In this document: piece after piece, positions 63,943-64,000 of the stretch
How positions within the stretch are numbered: position 1 is the stretch's first letter
How the letters are laid out: each line of letters starts with the position of its first letter
Origin: Salinibius halmophilus
GTDB lineage: Bacteria > Pseudomonadota > Gammaproteobacteria > Pseudomonadales > Natronospirillaceae
Length of the DNA stretch: 64,000 bases
Direction of reading: 5' to 3'
Assembly: GCF_003577475.1 (NCBI RefSeq)
Contig: NZ_QPEP01000011.1
Span: 110,312 to 174,311 of the forward strand
The notes under the pieces: model-generated
What the model was told of the DNA's origin: nothing
Seen by the model: the letters and a program-made list of their open reading frames with translations, nothing else
The model's database searches: none
Position numbers and translations under genes: made by a program

Positions 63943-63970
63943 TTGACGCATTTGGCTTTGTCTCTATAAT
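63943..63970 (+). promoter_or_regulatory. Strong promoter with rRNA-operon character at the window end
   Basis: TTGACG (63943-63948), 16 bases, TATAAT (63965-63970), then a GC-rich discriminator GCGCCTCC. An A/T-rich upstream element (63910-63939) precedes. This is the look of a stringently controlled rRNA or tRNA promoter, pointing to a stable RNA operon just beyond the right edge. No rRNA sequence is inside the window. Confidence 0.75.
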
Positions 63971-64000
63971 GCGCCTCCACACCAGCGGGGCACAGCCAAA

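Overview
The window looks like chromosome of a marine, chitin-using gammaproteobacterium (Oceanospirillales/Saccharospirillum-like or a relative; the genus cannot be fixed from sequence alone). The grounds are a Pseudomonas-type NrdA with two ATP-cone regions, a fimT-pilVWX-pilY1-pilE minor pilin cluster, a nearly complete MSHA pilus locus, NtrBC/sigma-54 control of glnA, a class II (490-residue) IlvC, and a secreted AA10 chitin monooxygenase. Coding density is high. There is no phage, IS transposase, CRISPR array or tRNA gene in view.

Layout. 1-2545: 5' part of nrdA (minus) with an elaborate control region: a cobalamin riboswitch, tandem NrdR boxes and an inserted long-hairpin repeat. 2546-3370: a double-XRE regulator. 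3585-6515: a persulfide/sulfur module made of a sigma-54 activator without a sensor domain, then a sigma-54 promoter with two palindromic upstream sites, a persulfide dioxygenase and two half-size YeeE/YedE permeases. 6614-11272: LytS/LytTR two-component pair, a second copy of the hairpin repeat, a histone-deacetylase-like hydrolase, and an EAL protein with a degenerate GGDEF. 11452-13110: a CoA-disulfide/persulfide reductase with a rhodanese domain behind a near-perfect palindrome. 13145-19519: type IV minor pilins and PilY1. 19862-25439: yaeP, DUF4250, AIM24-like, ndh, a second double-XRE regulator and hisB-hisH-hisF (without hisA).

25700-28114: a lipoprotein with a long Thr-Pro linker and an M60-like metallopeptidase domain. 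28249-30992: ntrB-ntrC plus a small unknown gene, preceded by an exact NtrC box. 30989-46917: MSHA locus in the order mshI, mshI2, J, K, L, M, N, an unnamed gene, E, G, A, C, D, O, P, Q, nearly all with overlapping start and stop codons; mshF, mshB and mshH are not present. 46992-52128: trmL, two Ubi hydroxylases, a chitin LPMO and a GNAT enzyme. 52379-54135: glnA with a sigma-54 promoter, an NtrC enhancer and a structured leader. 54136-63858: thiI, a zinc-ribbon protein, a Fur-box-preceded ABC exporter, two pirins around an NAD(P)-binding protein, ilvC/ilvY and pssA. The window ends in a strong rRNA-type promoter.

Recurring themes are surface pili (two type IV systems; MshE carries c-di-GMP-binding-type N-domains and a c-di-GMP phosphodiesterase lies nearby), sulfane-sulfur handling (dioxygenase, permeases, rhodanese-reductase, ThiI), nitrogen control, and secreted polymer-binding enzymes. 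The most novel-looking items are the hairpin repeat family with locus-specific palindromic arms and covarying inner stem, the stacked vitamin B12/NrdR control of a class Ia ribonucleotide reductase, the sensor-less sigma-54 sulfur regulator, and the unnamed gene inside the MSHA operon.
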